A DNA stretch of 46,112 nt from Oscillospiraceae bacterium (GTDB lineage: Bacteria > Bacillota > Clostridia > Oscillospirales > Ruminococcaceae): contig WRKZ01000007.1 of NCBI GenBank assembly GCA_009777835.1, forward strand, positions 1 through 46,112, given 5' to 3'. The position numbers were made by a program, and so were the translations under genes. The notes below the pieces were generated by a model that saw only the letters and a program-made list of their open reading frames with translations, did not search any database and was not told the DNA's origin. Below are positions 1 through 10,201 of the stretch, piece after piece. Position 1 is the stretch's first letter, and every line of letters starts with the position of its first letter.

Positions 1-1
1 C

Positions 2-217
2 AACTTCGACACGCTTGAAATCCAAATCGAAATGCGGGACGGTCTACTTGATTCAATCGGGGATATTGAGGTTTATCGCAGTAAAGCGAAAATGATTATT
101 TCCTCGGCAATCGGGGTCGGGATTAACGTCAAATTGGTGGATAATAAGTCTCTTGCACGCTCAATGGGCAAAGCGGTAAGGGTCATGGATAAGAGGAAAG
201 AAGGGAAAGGCGGGTAA
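2..217 (+). CDS. paaK: Phenylacetate-CoA ligase, C-terminal end (partial)
   Basis: The reading frame is open from base 2, so only the last 71 residues are present. They resemble the C-terminal AMP-binding subdomain of phenylacetate/aryl-CoA ligases: a beta-strand of the type LEIQIEMRDG, a helix, then IGVGINVKLVD and a closing segment SMGKAVRVMDKR that matches the family's usual ending with a conserved GKAxRVxD. The enzyme activates aryl acids with ATP and CoA. In Clostridia and archaea this gene often sits with indolepyruvate:ferredoxin oxidoreductase and an ACT-domain protein. An ACT protein does follow 5 bp downstream, which supports the call. The N-terminal catalytic part lies outside the window. 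Confidence 0.75.
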   Translation, partial: NFDTLEIQIEMRDGLLDSIGDIEVYRSKAKMIISSAIGVGINVKLVDNKSLARSMGKAVRVMDKRKEGKGG

Positions 218-222
218 TAATC

Positions 223-630
223 ATGCTTAATCAAGTATCTGTATTTGTGGAAAATAAACCCGGTAGGGTTCATTCGGTTATGGAAACGTTAGCGCAGGGC
301 GAAATAAACGTTCGCGCTATGACTATAGCCGAAACGTCCGAATTTGGGATTATACGTCTTGTGGTCAATGCACCGGAGAAAGCGAAAATCCTCCTCCGTG
401 AAGGCGGATTCACCGTCAAAATAACCGAACTGCTCGGAATTGCAATTCCCGACAAATTCGGGGCACTGCGAGACGTTGTGAAACTCCTCGGCGAAAACGG
501 TATAAATATAGAGTACTCGTATTCGCTTATGAGTAGCGAACCCGGCGAAGCCAACATCGCAATTCGCGTTAAAGACCGTGAAAAGGCATCGGTTATTCTG
601 TCGGGAGCGGGAGTGAAAACAATACAATGA
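223..630 (+). CDS. Tandem ACT-domain protein
   Basis: A protein of 135 residues made of two ACT modules (about 1-65 and 70-135). Both begin with the typical beta-strand and Gly-containing turn (QVSVFVENKPGRVHSVMETL, and LGIAIPDKFGALRDVVKLL). ACT domains bind amino acids or other small ligands and usually regulate enzymes. No catalytic domain is attached. It lies directly after the aryl-CoA ligase and overlaps engB by 4 bp (ATGA), so it is co-transcribed. The paaK-ACT pairing is common in anaerobes that degrade aromatic amino acids, which makes a sensor role for aromatic amino or keto acids a reasonable inference. The ligand cannot be read from sequence. Confidence 0.8.
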   Translation: MLNQVSVFVENKPGRVHSVMETLAQGEINVRAMTIAETSEFGIIRLVVNAPEKAKILLREGGFTVKITELLGIAIPDKFGALRDVVKLLGENGINIEYSYSLMSSEPGEANIAIRVKDREKASVILSGAGVKTIQ

Positions 631-1190
631 ACTGGCATAATGCTGCACATCATTCGAGTTACGGGAAATTCACGCAGATTCCGGCGGTTGCAAAGCCCGA
701 AATCGCTTTTTCAGGTCGTTCAAACGTGGGAAAGTCGTCATTGATTAACAAACTGCTGAACCGAAAATCGCTTGCAAGAGTAAGCAGCCGACCGGGGAAA
801 ACAGTCACTATCAATTTCTTTGACATTGATGAGACTGTCTTCATCGTTGATTTACCCGGGTACGGTTACGCTAAAATCGCTAAAAGCGAAAAAGAGCGAT
901 TCGGAGTTTTGACTGAACGGTATTTGAAATCTAAACGGGTTTCGCTGTTGGTGCAACTGCTTGACTTTCGGCATCCGCCGACTAAAGATGATTTACTCAT
1001 GTTGGATTTTCTGGAAGAATCGAAAATCCCACACGTGATTATCTTGACCAAAGCAGATAAACTCAAAAAAAGCCAACGCGAAAAACAGCGTGAAATCTAT
1101 AAGAGATGGGAAAACGTCATCGAGTTTTCGTCCGAAACAGGGGAAGGTGTCGAAGAATTGAGACGGGTGATTGAATCGCATGGAGAATAA
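627..1190 (+). CDS. engB: Ribosome biogenesis GTPase EngB/YsxC
   Basis: A 187-residue TRAFAC-class GTPase with all G motifs visible: G1 GRSNVGKSS near residue 31, a G2-region Thr in GKTVTINFF, G3 DLPGYG near residue 74, G4 TKAD near residue 139 and a G5-like SSETGEG near residue 168. This matches EngB (YihA/YsxC), which acts in late 50S subunit assembly and is essential in many bacteria. Length is slightly under the usual 190-210. The start codon overlaps the stop of the ACT gene, and the 3' end overlaps miaB by 11 bp, so translation is probably coupled. Confidence 0.93.
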   Translation: MNWHNAAHHSSYGKFTQIPAVAKPEIAFSGRSNVGKSSLINKLLNRKSLARVSSRPGKTVTINFFDIDETVFIVDLPGYGYAKIAKSEKERFGVLTERYLKSKRVSLLVQLLDFRHPPTKDDLLMLDFLEESKIPHVIILTKADKLKKSQREKQREIYKRWENVIEFSSETGEGVEELRRVIESHGE

Positions 1191-2511
1191 ACAGCTTTTG
1201 GCATTCACACGGACTTTCGGATGCAGAGGTAATGTCACCGACGGGGAGAAAATCAACGGAATGTTGGCTAAAATGGGCTACGGATTCACACGTAATCAAG
1301 ATGAAGCCGACTTGATTTTATTCAACACCTGTGCCGTCCGTGAAAATGCCGAAACCAGGGTTTTCGGGAATGTCGGTTCGTTGATTCATCACAAACGCCG
1401 CAATCGCGATTTAATCGTGGTGGTCTGTGGGTGTATGGTTCAAAAGGAAGACACTGCAGAAAAATTGCGACAGACTTTCCCGTTTGTTGACCTGGTCTTC
1501 GGAACCCATGTAATCCACAAGTTCCCGGAAATGCTGGAAAGATTCAAAGAAACACGAAAACGAATCATCGACATTTCGGAGAATCACGAAATTACCGAAA
1601 TGTTCGAGAATATGCCGGTTCGTCGGGAAAGTAAGCTCAAAGCCGATGTTCCTGTTATGTATGGGTGCGACAACTACTGCTCTTATTGCGTGGTACCGTA
1701 TGTGCGCGGGAGGGAGCGTTCCCGTAACCCTGATGTAATTCTGGGTGAAATCCGAGATTTAATCACGGACGGCGTAAAGGAAATCATGCTGTTAGGACAG
1801 AATGTCAATAGCTACAGCCACGGATTCCCGCGATTACTGCATGAAATCGATACTATCCCGGGAGAGTTCAGGGTTTTTTACATGACCTCCCACCCGAAGG
1901 ACTTATCGCACGAATTAATCGATGTAATCGCCGATTCAAAGAAAATTTCTCATCATCTGCATCTGCCTGTCCAATCAGGAAGCAATCGGATTTTGCAACT
2001 CATGAACCGCGGCTACACCGTTGAACAATATCTGGAAACCATCGACTATGCACGAAAGCGGATTCCGAAAATCTCACTCACCACCGATATTATAGTCGGT
2101 TTTCCGGGGGAAAACAGGGCGGACTTCGAAAAGACGTTGGAGCTTATTCGTAAAGCTCGATTCGATTCTGCGTACACCTTTATATATTCTAAGCGCGATG
2201 GGACGAAGGCTGCGAATTTGCCCGACCCTATTTCCAAAGAAGAGAAAAGCACGTGGTTTTCCGAGATGTTGGACGTTCTCGATGAAGTCAGCGGTGACGC
2301 GTACTCCCGCTATGTGGGGGAGACACTTCGGGTGCTGTGCGAAGGCGAAGGGAGGGCGGGGTGCGCTTATTCCGGCAGAAGCAGAGAAGGCATAATCGTA
2401 GATTTCAACTGCGATAATATGAATAATATCGGCGAATTCGTCGATATTAAAATAAAAGAAGCCCTCAAATGGGCGGTGAAAGGTACGGTAACAAAACATG
2501 GAAGCAATTAA
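1180..2511 (+). CDS. miaB: tRNA-2-methylthio-N6-dimethylallyladenosine synthase MiaB
   Basis: A radical-SAM methylthiotransferase of 443 residues from the ATG at 1180; an upstream in-frame TTG at 1171 is less likely. The N-terminal UPF0004 domain carries three cluster Cys (FGCRGN, NTCAVREN, VCGCMV). The radical SAM motif CDNYCSYC follows near residue 163, with the family hallmark VPYVRGRERSR after it. A TRAM-like RNA-binding segment closes the protein. It converts i6A37 to ms2i6A37 in tRNAs reading UNN codons, using two [4Fe-4S] clusters. It overlaps engB upstream and the YlbF-like gene downstream. Confidence 0.94.
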   Translation: MENKQLLAFTRTFGCRGNVTDGEKINGMLAKMGYGFTRNQDEADLILFNTCAVRENAETRVFGNVGSLIHHKRRNRDLIVVVCGCMVQKEDTAEKLRQTFPFVDLVFGTHVIHKFPEMLERFKETRKRIIDISENHEITEMFENMPVRRESKLKADVPVMYGCDNYCSYCVVPYVRGRERSRNPDVILGEIRDLITDGVKEIMLLGQNVNSYSHGFPRLLHEIDTIPGEFRVFYMTSHPKDLSHELIDVIADSKKISHHLHLPVQSGSNRILQLMNRGYTVEQYLETIDYARKRIPKISLTTDIIVGFPGENRADFEKTLELIRKARFDSAYTFIYSKRDGTKAANLPDPISKEEKSTWFSEMLDVLDEVSGDAYSRYVGETLRVLCEGEGRAGCAYSGRSREGIIVDFNCDNMNNIGEFVDIKIKEALKWAVKGTVTKHGSN

Positions 2512-2914
2512 ACAAGCGAGAGCGTTAGGTAAGGCGATTCAAGCAGACGAACGCTATGCAGAATATCATGCGGCGAAGGAAGTCAACGATTCGGACGAGC
2601 CTTTGCAGGATTTAATCGGGGAGTTTAACCTGGTTAGGCAGCAACTCGGACTGGAAGCGACCAAACATGACGATGACTCTACGAAAGACAAGGATAAAAT
2701 CGACCGATTGAATCTGCAAGCGCGGGAAATCCATGCGAGAATCATGGATAACGAGAGCATGAAGCGATTCACGAATGCGAAAACCGCAATGGATGCCATG
2801 ATTAGCGAAGTAAGTGCGATTATCAGTCTCTGCTGTGACGGGGAAGACCCCGACACCTGCCAACCCGTAAACGACTGTTCGGGAGGATGTTCAAGTTGTG
2901 CAAAATGTGGATGA
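2498..2914 (+). CDS. YlbF/YmcA-family protein with Cys-rich tail
   Basis: A 138-residue helical protein whose first 110 residues match the YlbF/YmcA family (DUF964): ARALGKAIQADERYAEYHAA at the N-terminus, and a second long helix ending in the usual AMDAMISEVSAII. The last 28 residues hold seven Cys (CC, then single Cys, ending CSSCAKC). In Bacillus subtilis, YlbF, YmcA and YaaT form a complex that carries iron-sulfur clusters and directs RNase Y processing. The tail here could bind a cluster, which is inference. The gene overlaps miaB by 14 bp and mutS by 17 bp. Confidence 0.8.
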   Translation: MEAIKQARALGKAIQADERYAEYHAAKEVNDSDEPLQDLIGEFNLVRQQLGLEATKHDDDSTKDKDKIDRLNLQAREIHARIMDNESMKRFTNAKTAMDAMISEVSAIISLCCDGEDPDTCQPVNDCSGGCSSCAKCG

Positions 2915-5504
2915 CGTAAAAAACAACCCCAACTTGACCCCGATGTTGCGGCAATATCTAGAAATCAAGGAACAGCACAAGGGATTCGTTCTGTTTTATC
3001 GGCTAGGTGATTTTTACGAAATGTTTTTCGATGATGCGGTGACTGTTTCAAAAGAGCTCGGTCTCACCTTAACGGCGAGGGCGGGTACACCTATGTGCGG
3101 CGTTCCGCATCATTCAGCGGAAGGATACCTTCAAAAGCTGCTCAAGAAAGGATTTCGAGTTGCAGTATGCGAGCAGGTTGAGCTGGAATCCGGCAAGTTC
3201 ACCCGTGAAGTCGCGCGGTTAGTCACTCCCGGTACAGTCACACTGGACTCCATGCTCGAAGCCGGAAAAAACAACTATATCGGGAGTTTCTGCGCAATTG
3301 ATTCACTTTACGGAATGGCGTTCGCTGATTTATCAACCGGGGTGCTTTACGTAAGCCTCACTTCAAACGAGCAGGAAATCATTTCGCAAATCGCGCGATT
3401 TATGCCGTCTGAAGTGCTGTTCAACTCGGCTTTCCTGGACTGCTTAAAGGCAGGGGAATTCCTCCGCACTAAGACGCAATGCCTTGCCGAAGTGTTCGAA
3501 GACGGGCAATTTTCACCCGACAGAGGATATATCAAAAATCAACTCAGCGGACTCCCCGCCGATGCTTTTTCCCTGCTAGAAAACGAAGCAACTGCGGGTG
3601 CACTGTCGGCGTTGTTGCGATACATAGAACACACCCAAAAAACCGATTGTCGTAACTTCACCTCAATGAGTTCCTGCAATGATAACTACAAACATCTCGA
3701 AATCGGAGCGACTGCACAGTATAATCTCGAGCTGACCGAGACTATGCGAATCCGTGAGAAAAAAGGCTCGCTTTTGTGGGTACTCGACCGGACTAAAACA
3801 GCTATGGGCAAACGCCGAATGAGGGGACTTATAACCCAACCGTTCAAGAATCATCTCACTGTTATTCGGCGGCTTGATGCAGTGGGAGAATTCATCGAGA
3901 ACACGCCGAAACTCTCTGAATTGAGGGAAACACTTTCGGGAATTTACGACCTTGAACGACTGATTTCCCGCGTAGTTTACAAAACCGCAAATCCGCGCGA
4001 CCTTTTCACGTTAGGGAGCACCTGCTCAAGCATCCCGATTCTGAAAAGTTGTTTGGCAGGATTTCAATCGCCGCCCGACTCATTAATCAGTGAAACAGAC
4101 AACGATATAAATCCGCTTACAGAAGTGAGTACGCTACTCGAGAACGCAATCATGCCTAACCCGCCGGTCTCCACCCGTGACGGAGGTTATATCAATGATG
4201 GTTTCAACCCGGAACTAGACAGATTACGCAGTCTGACTACAGGGGGGCAGGAGCTGCTGTCCGAAATAGAGACGAGAGAGAGAGAATCTACCGGAATCAA
4301 GAATTTGAAGGTCGGGTATAACCGCGTTTTCGGGTATTATATTGAGATTTCCAAGTCCAACATAGGTTCTGCGCCCGAACATTATCAGCGTAAGCAAACC
4401 CTCACAAACGGCGAACGATATATCACCGAAGAACTCAAGAAAATTGAAGAAGATATCCTTTCAGCGAAAGACAAAATCAACGGATTAGAGGCAGAAATCC
4501 TGAACGACGTGAAAGCGTTCGTTGAAAGTAATGTAGAAAAGATTCAATCCACCGCGCGCGCAATTGCTGAAATAGACGTATTGGCTTCACTGGCTGATGT
4601 AGCGGTACGTGAAAATTATTGCCGACCGGAAATCACTCTCGACAACGTAATCTCACTGAAAGATTCTCGTCATCCCGTTGTGGAAAAGATGGCGGACGGC
4701 GGCAACTTCACGCCTAACGACTGTTTCCTTGATTCGCGAACTAAAAGCGACTCTCGCCTTGCAATCATAACCGGCCCGAACATGGCGGGAAAATCTACCT
4801 ATATGCGACAAGTCGCGCTTATCATGATTATGGCGCAAATGGGGAGTTTTGTCCCGGCGAAATCGGCGCGAATCGGCATAGTCGATAAGATTTTCACACG
4901 GGTCGGCGCAAGTGATGATTTAAGCTCCGGTCAATCGACTTTCATGGTGGAAATGCTGGAAGTCGCCGAAATCTTAAACAACGCCACCGCCGACAGTTTC
5001 GTAATCCTCGACGAAATCGGCAGGGGAACTTCTACCTTTGACGGCATTTCAATTGCTAAAGCCGTTGCTGAATATATCAACGGTAAAATCGGGTGCAAAA
5101 CACTCTTCGCGACACACTACCATGAACTAATCAAGCTCGAAAAAGCCCATACGGGTATAAAGAATCTCAGTGTAAGCGTTACCAAACGTGACGGGAATCT
5201 CACCTTCCTGCATAAGATTGCCGAGGGAGGAGTCAATAAGAGCTACGGGATTGAAGTTGCGAAATTGGCGGGTCTTCCCGATAAGGTGGTTACGGAAGCT
5301 AAAAGAGCACTCAAACAAATGGAATTGGTCTCAAACACACAACGAGAAGAACAATTATCCCACTCGGAAGAGTCCGAGATGCAATTCGATTTTTCACTAA
5401 TCGAGCGTGACAACGCAATCAGCCGATTGAAATCACTCGATTTGAACTCTATCACTCCGCTTGATGCCCTGGCTGAATTATCCGAGTTAAAGAAATCACT
5501 ATAA
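2898..5504 (+). CDS. mutS: DNA mismatch repair protein MutS
   Basis: 868 residues, the usual length for MutS1. The mismatch-reading Phe-X-Glu motif is in GDFYEMF (residues about 37-43). The connector, lever and clamp regions follow, then the ATPase with Walker A GPNMAGKST near residue 630, Walker B VILDEIGRGTSTFDG, and the FATHYHEL motif. A small C-terminal tail ends the protein. I chose the GTG at 2898 because GGGAGGA lies at 2881-2887; translation begins inside the YlbF-like gene. No mutL follows, although mutS-mutL pairs are common in Clostridia. Confidence 0.96.
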   Translation: MQNVDDVKNNPNLTPMLRQYLEIKEQHKGFVLFYRLGDFYEMFFDDAVTVSKELGLTLTARAGTPMCGVPHHSAEGYLQKLLKKGFRVAVCEQVELESGKFTREVARLVTPGTVTLDSMLEAGKNNYIGSFCAIDSLYGMAFADLSTGVLYVSLTSNEQEIISQIARFMPSEVLFNSAFLDCLKAGEFLRTKTQCLAEVFEDGQFSPDRGYIKNQLSGLPADAFSLLENEATAGALSALLRYIEHTQKTDCRNFTSMSSCNDNYKHLEIGATAQYNLELTETMRIREKKGSLLWVLDRTKTAMGKRRMRGLITQPFKNHLTVIRRLDAVGEFIENTPKLSELRETLSGIYDLERLISRVVYKTANPRDLFTLGSTCSSIPILKSCLAGFQSPPDSLISETDNDINPLTEVSTLLENAIMPNPPVSTRDGGYINDGFNPELDRLRSLTTGGQELLSEIETRERESTGIKNLKVGYNRVFGYYIEISKSNIGSAPEHYQRKQTLTNGERYITEELKKIEEDILSAKDKINGLEAEILNDVKAFVESNVEKIQSTARAIAEIDVLASLADVAVRENYCRPEITLDNVISLKDSRHPVVEKMADGGNFTPNDCFLDSRTKSDSRLAIITGPNMAGKSTYMRQVALIMIMAQMGSFVPAKSARIGIVDKIFTRVGASDDLSSGQSTFMVEMLEVAEILNNATADSFVILDEIGRGTSTFDGISIAKAVAEYINGKIGCKTLFATHYHELIKLEKAHTGIKNLSVSVTKRDGNLTFLHKIAEGGVNKSYGIEVAKLAGLPDKVVTEAKRALKQMELVSNTQREEQLSHSEESEMQFDFSLIERDNAISRLKSLDLNSITPLDALAELSELKKSL

Positions 5505-5519
5505 AGAAAGCATCATCAC

Positions 5520-7463
5520 ATGATTATAACGCTTGAAAATATCTGCAAGTCCTACAACGGCGAAAAAGTCCTCGACAACGTCGCCCTAACAATAGAAAAC
5601 ACTGACCGCATCGGGTTAATCGGGATTAACGGGTGCGGTAAGTCTACGTTGTTGCGAATAATCTCAGGACTAGAAAACGCCGACTCTATGCCGGAACCGA
5701 ATCCTCCGCGAATTTTCAAAGGAAAAAATTGCAGAATCGGGTTTTTACAACAGGATTCAGGGCTTCAGGGGGAATCAAGCGTGTTCGAGGCTATGAGGGA
5801 AGTCTTTGCCGAACTCCTTTCCATAGCGAAAAGGCTTGACGAATTGCGTGAGGGGGTTCTTGACGAGAAACACGCCGACGAATACTCCAAAAAATCAGCT
5901 TATTTTGAATCAAACGATGGTTACTTGATTGACATGAAAATCAACAAAGTCCTGCACGGAATGGGTTTTCCGCCCGAAAGCTATGAACGTATAGTTTCAA
6001 GTTTAAGCGGCGGCGAAAGAACCCGCCTGGCACTCGCCAAACTGCTTTTGGAGTCGCCCGACCTGCTTATTCTGGATGAGCCTACAAATCACCTTGACTT
6101 CGACACGGTTCTATGGTTGGAGGATTATCTGAAAGATTATAACGGCGGGCTACTAATAGTCTCGCATGACCGATATTTTCTCGATAAGCTGGTCAATTCC
6201 GTCTGTGAAATCGAACGTGGAACTCTTCGGCGTTTCAAGGGGAATTACACATCATTCATGCCACAAAAAAAGCAATTGTGCGAACATCAATTGAAGGAAT
6301 ACGAATCCCAGACAGAGGAAATCGCCAAACTAAAAGACTACATCGCACGAAACATTGTTCGTGCGTCTACTTCAAATATGGCGAAAAGCCGGGTAAAACA
6401 ACTTGAAAAAATTGAAGCGAATCGGCTAATCAAACCTGTTTTGGGGGAGAAATCAGCGAAAATCAGGTTCGAATATGATCGTGAACCTCCTAAAGAAATC
6501 CTCACGGTTAAAAACGTTGATTTAACAGTTGGGGAAGGCACGGAAAAGAAAACCCTTGTCGAATCGCTCAGCTTTGATTTAAGACGGCGCGAACGTCTCG
6601 CCGTAATAGGTGCAAACGGGACAGGTAAATCTACCTTATTGAAAGTCTTACAGCGAAAACACCCTCATTTTCACGGGTTAGTCGAGTGGGGGGAGAATGT
6701 CAAGATTTCCTACTTTGACCAGACGAATTCGGATGTTTTTTTCCCCGGGGACACCGCCATGAACGCTGTTCATCGCCGTTACCCGAAGTTGAGCGAACTC
6801 GCTGTGAGGAGTCTGCTGGCGAGCGTCCGCTTAACCGGTGAAGACGTTTTCAAAAGAGTAGAAAGCCTTTCCGGCGGAGAACGTGCAAAACTGAGATTTG
6901 CACTCATGTCCCTCGAACGCGGAAACGTCCTGATTCTCGACGAACCCACCAACCATTTAGATATCAGCACCCGCGATGTTCTTGAGTCCGCGCTGTTAAA
7001 TTATCCGGGGACTGTCGTGTTCGTTTCGCACGACCGATACCTCCTCGACAAGTTAGCCACACATATCATCGAAATCGCGCCCGAATCATCCGAAGGCGTA
7101 AAAAAATACAACGGCGGTTTTGCCGAATTCACCGAACACGCAAAAGAACGTATAAAAGAAAACCGACGGAATCAAGAACAAGATTCGCCCCTTTCAGACA
7201 AGTTAAGCGAAAAGAAAAGCGTTCCCAATCGCTCACGTTCGAAACAGCAACGCGCCCATGATGCGCAAAAACGCACACGAATCAGGGAACTTGAAGCCGA
7301 AATAGAGAGTTTAGAAACGCTGTTATCGGAAATTCAATCCGATATGGAGAAACCCGACGTGTTCGCCAACCACGAGATTTTGCAGGAGAAGTGCGCACTC
7401 TACGAAGAAACGAAAATCCGTCTGTCGAATCTGGGTGATGAATGGCTTGAACTCACAGATTAG
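5520..7463 (+). CDS. ABC-F family ATPase
   Basis: A soluble protein of 647 residues with two ABC ATPase domains and no membrane segments. Domain 1 has Walker A GINGCGKST, signature LSGGERTRLA and LILDEPTNHLD. Domain 2 has GANGTGKST, LSGGERAKLR and LILDEPTNHLD. The linker between them holds the charged helical ABC-F interdomain arm, including RASTSNMAKSRVKQLEKIE. The C-terminal ~100 residues are charged and predicted coiled coil, as in Uup/YdiF-type members. ABC-F proteins act on the ribosomal E site in translation quality control or antibiotic protection. The subfamily cannot be fixed here. The 3' end overlaps argH by 11 bp, tail to tail. Confidence 0.9.
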   Translation: MIITLENICKSYNGEKVLDNVALTIENTDRIGLIGINGCGKSTLLRIISGLENADSMPEPNPPRIFKGKNCRIGFLQQDSGLQGESSVFEAMREVFAELLSIAKRLDELREGVLDEKHADEYSKKSAYFESNDGYLIDMKINKVLHGMGFPPESYERIVSSLSGGERTRLALAKLLLESPDLLILDEPTNHLDFDTVLWLEDYLKDYNGGLLIVSHDRYFLDKLVNSVCEIERGTLRRFKGNYTSFMPQKKQLCEHQLKEYESQTEEIAKLKDYIARNIVRASTSNMAKSRVKQLEKIEANRLIKPVLGEKSAKIRFEYDREPPKEILTVKNVDLTVGEGTEKKTLVESLSFDLRRRERLAVIGANGTGKSTLLKVLQRKHPHFHGLVEWGENVKISYFDQTNSDVFFPGDTAMNAVHRRYPKLSELAVRSLLASVRLTGEDVFKRVESLSGGERAKLRFALMSLERGNVLILDEPTNHLDISTRDVLESALLNYPGTVVFVSHDRYLLDKLATHIIEIAPESSEGVKKYNGGFAEFTEHAKERIKENRRNQEQDSPLSDKLSEKKSVPNRSRSKQQRAHDAQKRTRIRELEAEIESLETLLSEIQSDMEKPDVFANHEILQEKCALYEETKIRLSNLGDEWLELTD

Positions 7464-8859
7464 ACGAATCACCGGAAGCGGTAAACTGCAAAAATGCCTC
7501 AGCACTCTTGATTGCTTCGAGAACGGCACTTTCGGCGGGCGCACCGATTATACTGCGGGAATTCACACATTCCTCCAACGAAATCGCCGCATACACACTT
7601 TCATCAAACGCTTCCGAAACACGCTTGAAATCATCAAGCGATAATTCGTCCAGACAAACGCCTTTATCAATGGCAAGGAGTACAAGTTTGCCCGAAATTT
7701 CGTGGGCCTCCCTGAAAGCCACACCCTTTTTGACTAACCAGTCGGCCGCATCGGTAGCGTTGGTGTAGCCACCCTTCGCACTTTTACGCATATTCACAAC
7801 GTTGAACTTTGCGGTGCTAATCATTCCGACGAACACCCCCAAACACGATTTAACCGTATCAACCGCATCGAAAGTAGCCTCTTTATCTTCCTGCATATCC
7901 TTGTTATAAGCGAGGGGCAACGACTTCATGGTTGTGAGCAATGCAACAAGACTCCCGTATACCCTCCCGGTTTTACCGCGGATTAACTCCGCCATATCGG
8001 GATTTTTTTTCTGCGGCATTATAGAAGAACCGGTCGAATAAGCATCGGACATTTCAACAAAACCAAAATCCTCACTCGCCCACAGGATTAACTCTTCGCA
8101 GAATCTGCTCAAATGAAGCATGATTAACGATAAGACGAAGATGAATTCTATACAGAAATCCCTGTCGGAAACACCATCCAGGCTGTTTTCGGTAAGCCGT
8201 GAAAAGTCGAGGTTTTCACGTACATAATCCCGATTTAACGGATAAGTCGTAGCCGCCAACGCACCTGAACCGAGCGGCATTTCATCCGCTGAATCAAAAC
8301 AGTTATTCAGCCGCCTGTAATCCCGCTTGAACATCTGAAAATAACACATTAGATGGTGCGCCAACGTAAGCGGTTGCGCCTTCTGCAAATGTGTAAATCC
8401 CGGCATGATTGTCTTGGTATGCGACTTCGACAAATCGAGAATCACGCCGAGCAAATCCGATACCAATCGCTTGACTTCACCGATTTCCTCCCGCACGTAC
8501 ATTCGCATATCGAGGGCAACCTGGTCATTACGACTTCTCCCGGTATGGAGCCGCCGACCTGCATCACCAATCCGCGAAATCAGCTCGGCTTCCACAAAAG
8601 AGTGTATGTCTTCCGAATCAGGCGTGATTTCAAGCGTTCGGGATTCAATATCGGCGAGGATTCCCCGCAAACCCTCAACAATCGCCAACGAATCACCCGC
8701 AGAAATAATCCCCTGCTTTCCCAGCATTTCGGCATGGGCAATACTCCCGATTATATCGTATTTATACAACCGTTGGTCAAACATAATCGATGAATGGAAC
8801 GAATTTGCCGCACTATCTAATCCGACCTTCCCGGAGAATCTCCCGCCCCATAGTTTCAT
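7453..8859 (-). CDS. argH: Argininosuccinate lyase
   Basis: 468 residues, standard length. It begins [10 protein letters not shown] and carries the fumarase/aspartase superfamily signature [12 protein letters not shown], which includes the catalytic Ser of the flexible loop. [16 protein letters not shown] and [14 protein letters not shown] are further hallmarks of ArgH. It cleaves argininosuccinate to arginine and fumarate, the last step of arginine synthesis. Its start overlaps the argG stop by 4 bp, so the two are an operon transcribed from the promoter at 10293-10321. Its last codons overlap the convergent ABC-F gene. Confidence 0.97.
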   Translation of the reverse strand: MKLWGGRFSGKVGLDSAANSFHSSIMFDQRLYKYDIIGSIAHAEMLGKQGIISAGDSLAIVEGLRGILADIESRTLEITPDSEDIHSFVEAELISRIGDAGRRLHTGRSRNDQVALDMRMYVREEIGEVKRLVSDLLGVILDLSKSHTKTIMPGFTHLQKAQPLTLAHHLMCYFQMFKRDYRRLNNCFDSADEMPLGSGALAATTYPLNRDYVRENLDFSRLTENSLDGVSDRDFCIEFIFVLSLIMLHLSRFCEELILWASEDFGFVEMSDAYSTGSSIMPQKKNPDMAELIRGKTGRVYGSLVALLTTMKSLPLAYNKDMQEDKEATFDAVDTVKSCLGVFVGMISTAKFNVVNMRKSAKGGYTNATDAADWLVKKGVAFREAHEISGKLVLLAIDKGVCLDELSLDDFKRVSEAFDESVYAAISLEECVNSRSIIGAPAESAVLEAIKSAEAFLQFTASGDSSNL

Positions 8860-10169
8860 TGTCCGATTTCTCCTTTATTGCAAGTCTTGTGGTCATGAAC
8901 GCAAGTTCCGTGACTACGCATAGCATTTTCGCTTGACTCAATATCAACCGGAAATGCTATATCCTGCCGTTTCTGTTCCATAAGTGCGCGAACCGTCAAC
9001 GGAAGTGCAGTCAGGTTGATAAAACCTTCAGCGTCCTTGTGGTCGTACAGTTCCCCTGTGGTGAATCCTGCGATTTCCTCGTTATAAAGCGAATACGGCG
9101 ACGTGCTTCCTGCCGGGATTATATTCCCTTTGTACAGTTTCAGCTTTACCTCACCGGTAACGGTTCGTTGGGTTGAATCCACGAATGCCGACAACGCTTC
9201 CCTCAATGGGGTGAACCATTCGCCTTTGTAAATCAGTTGCGCATATTTGCTCGACACGACCTCCTTAAACTCAATCGTGCTACGGTCATGGCAGAGATGT
9301 TCGAGTTCACGGTGCGCCGCATAAAGAATACTGCCACCCGGTGTTTCATACACCCCGCGTGATTTCATACCGACTACGCGATTCTCTACGATATCGGTAA
9401 TGCCGACCCCATTTCTGCCGCCGATTTCGTTCAGCGAATTAACAAGTTCAACCGGGGTAACTGATTTTCCGTTCAACTTAACGGGAACCCCCTTATCGAA
9501 CTCCAACGCAACATATTCGGGCTTGTCCGGTGCATCTTCCGGTGAGACCGACAACTGCAACAAATGGCGGTAATTCGGCTCGGCGGACGGGTCTTCAAGC
9601 TCTAACCCCTCATGACTTAAATGCCAAACGTTTTCATCACGGCTGTAGCTTTGCGACTTCTTCATCGGGACTTCTAACCCACGATTCTCCAGAAACTTCA
9701 TCAAGTCATCACGAGACTGAATGTCCCAAATTCGCCAGGGAGCGATTATTCTAATCTGCGGGGCGAACGCCTTTATTGTCAACTCAAAACGAATCTGGTC
9801 ATTGCCTTTCCCGGTCGCACCATGACAAATTGCATCGGCTTTCTCTGCAAGCGCAACATCGACTAATTTCTTCGCAATCAATGGGCGCGCAATCGCTGTT
9901 CCGAGGAGATACTTATCCTCATACACCGCAGTTGCCTTGAGCATCGGGTAAACGTACTCTCTTATGAACTCGTCCTGCACGTCCATAATGTGGATTCTGT
10001 CTGCTCCCATCACTTTCGCTTTTCTCTCGATTTCGCTGTAATCGGACTTGTTTACCTGCCCTAAATCTACGCATACCGCGATAATCTCACAATCTGCGTA
10101 GTTTTCCTTAAGCCAGGGAATAATGACCGACGTATCGAGTCCGCCTGAATATGCTAACACCACTTTCAA
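8856..10169 (-). CDS. argG: Argininosuccinate synthase
   Basis: A protein of 437 residues with the N-type ATP pyrophosphatase P-loop AYSGGLDTS at residues 5-13. [15 protein letters not shown] and [19 protein letters not shown] are family signatures. It joins citrulline and aspartate at the expense of ATP. The length is above the usual ~400 because of a C-terminal extension of about 30 residues that contains His and Cys ([11 protein letters not shown]). The start is TTG at 10169 behind a purine-rich AAGGTAGG site with an 8-nt spacer. A 22-codon Arg-rich reading frame lies in the leader at 10202-10270. Confidence 0.96.
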   Translation of the reverse strand: MKVVLAYSGGLDTSVIIPWLKENYADCEIIAVCVDLGQVNKSDYSEIERKAKVMGADRIHIMDVQDEFIREYVYPMLKATAVYEDKYLLGTAIARPLIAKKLVDVALAEKADAICHGATGKGNDQIRFELTIKAFAPQIRIIAPWRIWDIQSRDDLMKFLENRGLEVPMKKSQSYSRDENVWHLSHEGLELEDPSAEPNYRHLLQLSVSPEDAPDKPEYVALEFDKGVPVKLNGKSVTPVELVNSLNEIGGRNGVGITDIVENRVVGMKSRGVYETPGGSILYAAHRELEHLCHDRSTIEFKEVVSSKYAQLIYKGEWFTPLREALSAFVDSTQRTVTGEVKLKLYKGNIIPAGSTSPYSLYNEEIAGFTTGELYDHKDAEGFINLTALPLTVRALMEQKRQDIAFPVDIESSENAMRSHGTCVHDHKTCNKGEIGQ

Positions 10170-10201
10170 AATAAATACCTACCTTCCTGAATTAAAACTA
10201 A

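Noticed and set aside
7453-7463. Convergent overlap of the ABC-F and argH genes as a regulatory antisense device
   Set aside because: An 11-bp tail overlap is common in compact genomes, and no hairpin or other signal supports a special role.
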